Shown: positions 63,448-64,000 of the stretch, piece after piece
Numbering within the stretch: position 1 is the first letter of the stretch
Layout of the letters: each line of letters begins with the position of its first letter
Origin: Teichococcus wenyumeiae
GTDB lineage: Bacteria > Pseudomonadota > Alphaproteobacteria > Acetobacterales > Acetobacteraceae
Assembly: GCF_003696345.1 (NCBI RefSeq)
Contig: NZ_RFLX01000015.1
Coordinates: 62,001 to 126,000 of the forward strand
Length of the DNA stretch: 64,000 nt
Reading direction: 5' to 3'
Translations under genes and position numbers: made by a program
The notes under the pieces: generated by a model
Told to the model about the DNA's origin: nothing
Seen by the model: only the letters and a program-made list of their open reading frames with translations
The model's database searches: none

Positions 63448-64000
63448 ATGGACTGGATCGAGGCAAACGGCGCGGGCCTGCGCTATGCCCTGAGCGGCAA
63501 GGGCCGCCAGACGCTGGTTCTGGTGCATGAGATGGGCGGCACGCTGGAAAGCTGGGACATGCTGGTCCCGCAACTCGATCCACGGTTCCGGGTGCTGCGC
63601 TACGACACCCGCGGGGCTGGCATCTCGACCAAGGCGCGGTCACCGCTGAGCATCGACACCATGGCGCAGGATCTTGAATCCCTGCTCGATGCGCTGGGAG
63701 TGGATGGTCCCGTCCTGCTCGCCGGATGCGCTGTGGGCGGCGCCATCGCCCTGCATTTCGCGGCGACGCGGCCATCGCGCGTGCTAGGGCTGATCGCCAT
63801 GGGGCCGGCGACCGGCATCCCGGAGGAACGCCGGCAGGCCATCCTCGATTACGCCGACACGGTGCAGCGCGATGGCATGGCCGCCGTGGCCGAGACGGAA
63901 CTGGCGCGCAGCTACCCTGAGATTCTGCGCAGCGATGCCGCGCGCTTCCGCAGCTTCCGCGCACGCTGGCTGGCCAATGATCCGGACAGCTATGCCGCCA
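63448..64000 (+). CDS. Alpha/beta-hydrolase, enol-lactonase-like (runs off the window)
   Basis: The ATG at 63448 follows GGGAGAGG; 184 codons are visible before the edge. The pattern resembles 3-oxoadipate enol-lactonase (PcaD): LVLVHEMGGTLESWD with the oxyanion region, RVLRYDTRGAG and LESLLDALGVDGPVLL. The nucleophile elbow, normally GxSxG, reads G93-C-A95-V-G97, so Ala stands where the catalytic Ser is expected. It may be a non-hydrolytic member, or use another residue. It fits a beta-ketoadipate-like pathway by context. Confidence 0.85.
   Translation, partial: MDWIEANGAGLRYALSGKGRQTLVLVHEMGGTLESWDMLVPQLDPRFRVLRYDTRGAGISTKARSPLSIDTMAQDLESLLDALGVDGPVLLAGCAVGGAIALHFAATRPSRVLGLIAMGPATGIPEERRQAILDYADTVQRDGMAAVAETELARSYPEILRSDAARFRSFRARWLANDPDSYAA

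Overview
The window is GC-rich DNA with dense, mostly leftward gene blocks. The gene content fits a Roseomonas-like member of the Acetobacteraceae (Alphaproteobacteria): five Bug/TctC-type periplasmic binding proteins, two complete branched-chain-type (Liv/HAAT) ABC importers, several metallo-beta-lactamase-fold (MBL) hydrolases and many small catabolic operons, each beside a GntR, IclR, LysR or TetR regulator. The taxon is inferred from gene content and composition; no rRNA or tRNA gene was seen.

Layout. 1-3.6 kb: the 5' part of hflX, two Bug proteins and a divergent AhpD-like protein. 3.6-6.1 kb: a translationally coupled three-gene operon (two atypical MBL proteins and an HpcH/HpaI aldolase). 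6.5-10.4 kb: a tripartite tricarboxylate transporter set (tctA, tctB and two tandem Bug proteins). 10.7-21.8 kb: a ten-gene leftward operon with two thiamine-diphosphate (TPP) enzymes bracketing a Liv importer, its binding protein, a frameshifted PRISE-type reductase, a zinc alcohol dehydrogenase and a short-chain dehydrogenase. A divergent GntR regulator sits at its head. 22.6-31.7 kb: a decayed accessory stretch holding broken remnants of a quinone oxidoreductase, a PNPOx-like flavoprotein and a cation-efflux protein, among intact small genes (SMP-30 lactonase, LysR plus MBL pair, receiver protein, ChrB-like protein, lytic transglycosylase). It ends at a plasmid-type RepA gene at 31.8 kb. 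33.2-38.4 kb: an RND efflux pump and adaptor with a divergent TetR gene and two operator-like inverted repeats. 38.6-46.6 kb: an SDR-like protein, an acetamidase/formamidase, another Bug protein and an IclR-linked operon (MHS symporter, ketopantoate-reductase-like, SDR, polysaccharide-deacetylase-like). 46.7-53.7 kb: GntR with an ornithine-cyclodeaminase, M20 amidohydrolase, family-5 binding protein, SGNH protein and DASS transporter. 53.7-62.2 kb: an MBL hydrolase, then a ten-gene leftward operon with a CoA-transferase pair, a second Liv importer, an NTF2-like protein, muconolactone isomerase and an SMP-30 lactonase. 62.6-64 kb: an IclR regulator and the start of an alpha/beta-hydrolase gene.

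How the genes work together. The 54.6-64 kb block resembles a beta-ketoadipate-type aromatic catabolic unit (isomerase, CoA-transferase, lactonase-like proteins) with its own importer. Its IclR regulator has an operator-like triple half-site resembling that of PcaU/PobR. The 10.7-21.8 kb operon looks like import plus TPP-dependent cleavage of an unknown 2-oxo acid or acyloin and reduction or oxidation of the products; its substrate cannot be read from the sequence. RepA and the decayed genes suggest a plasmid, a chromid or an integrated plasmid segment near 26-33 kb.
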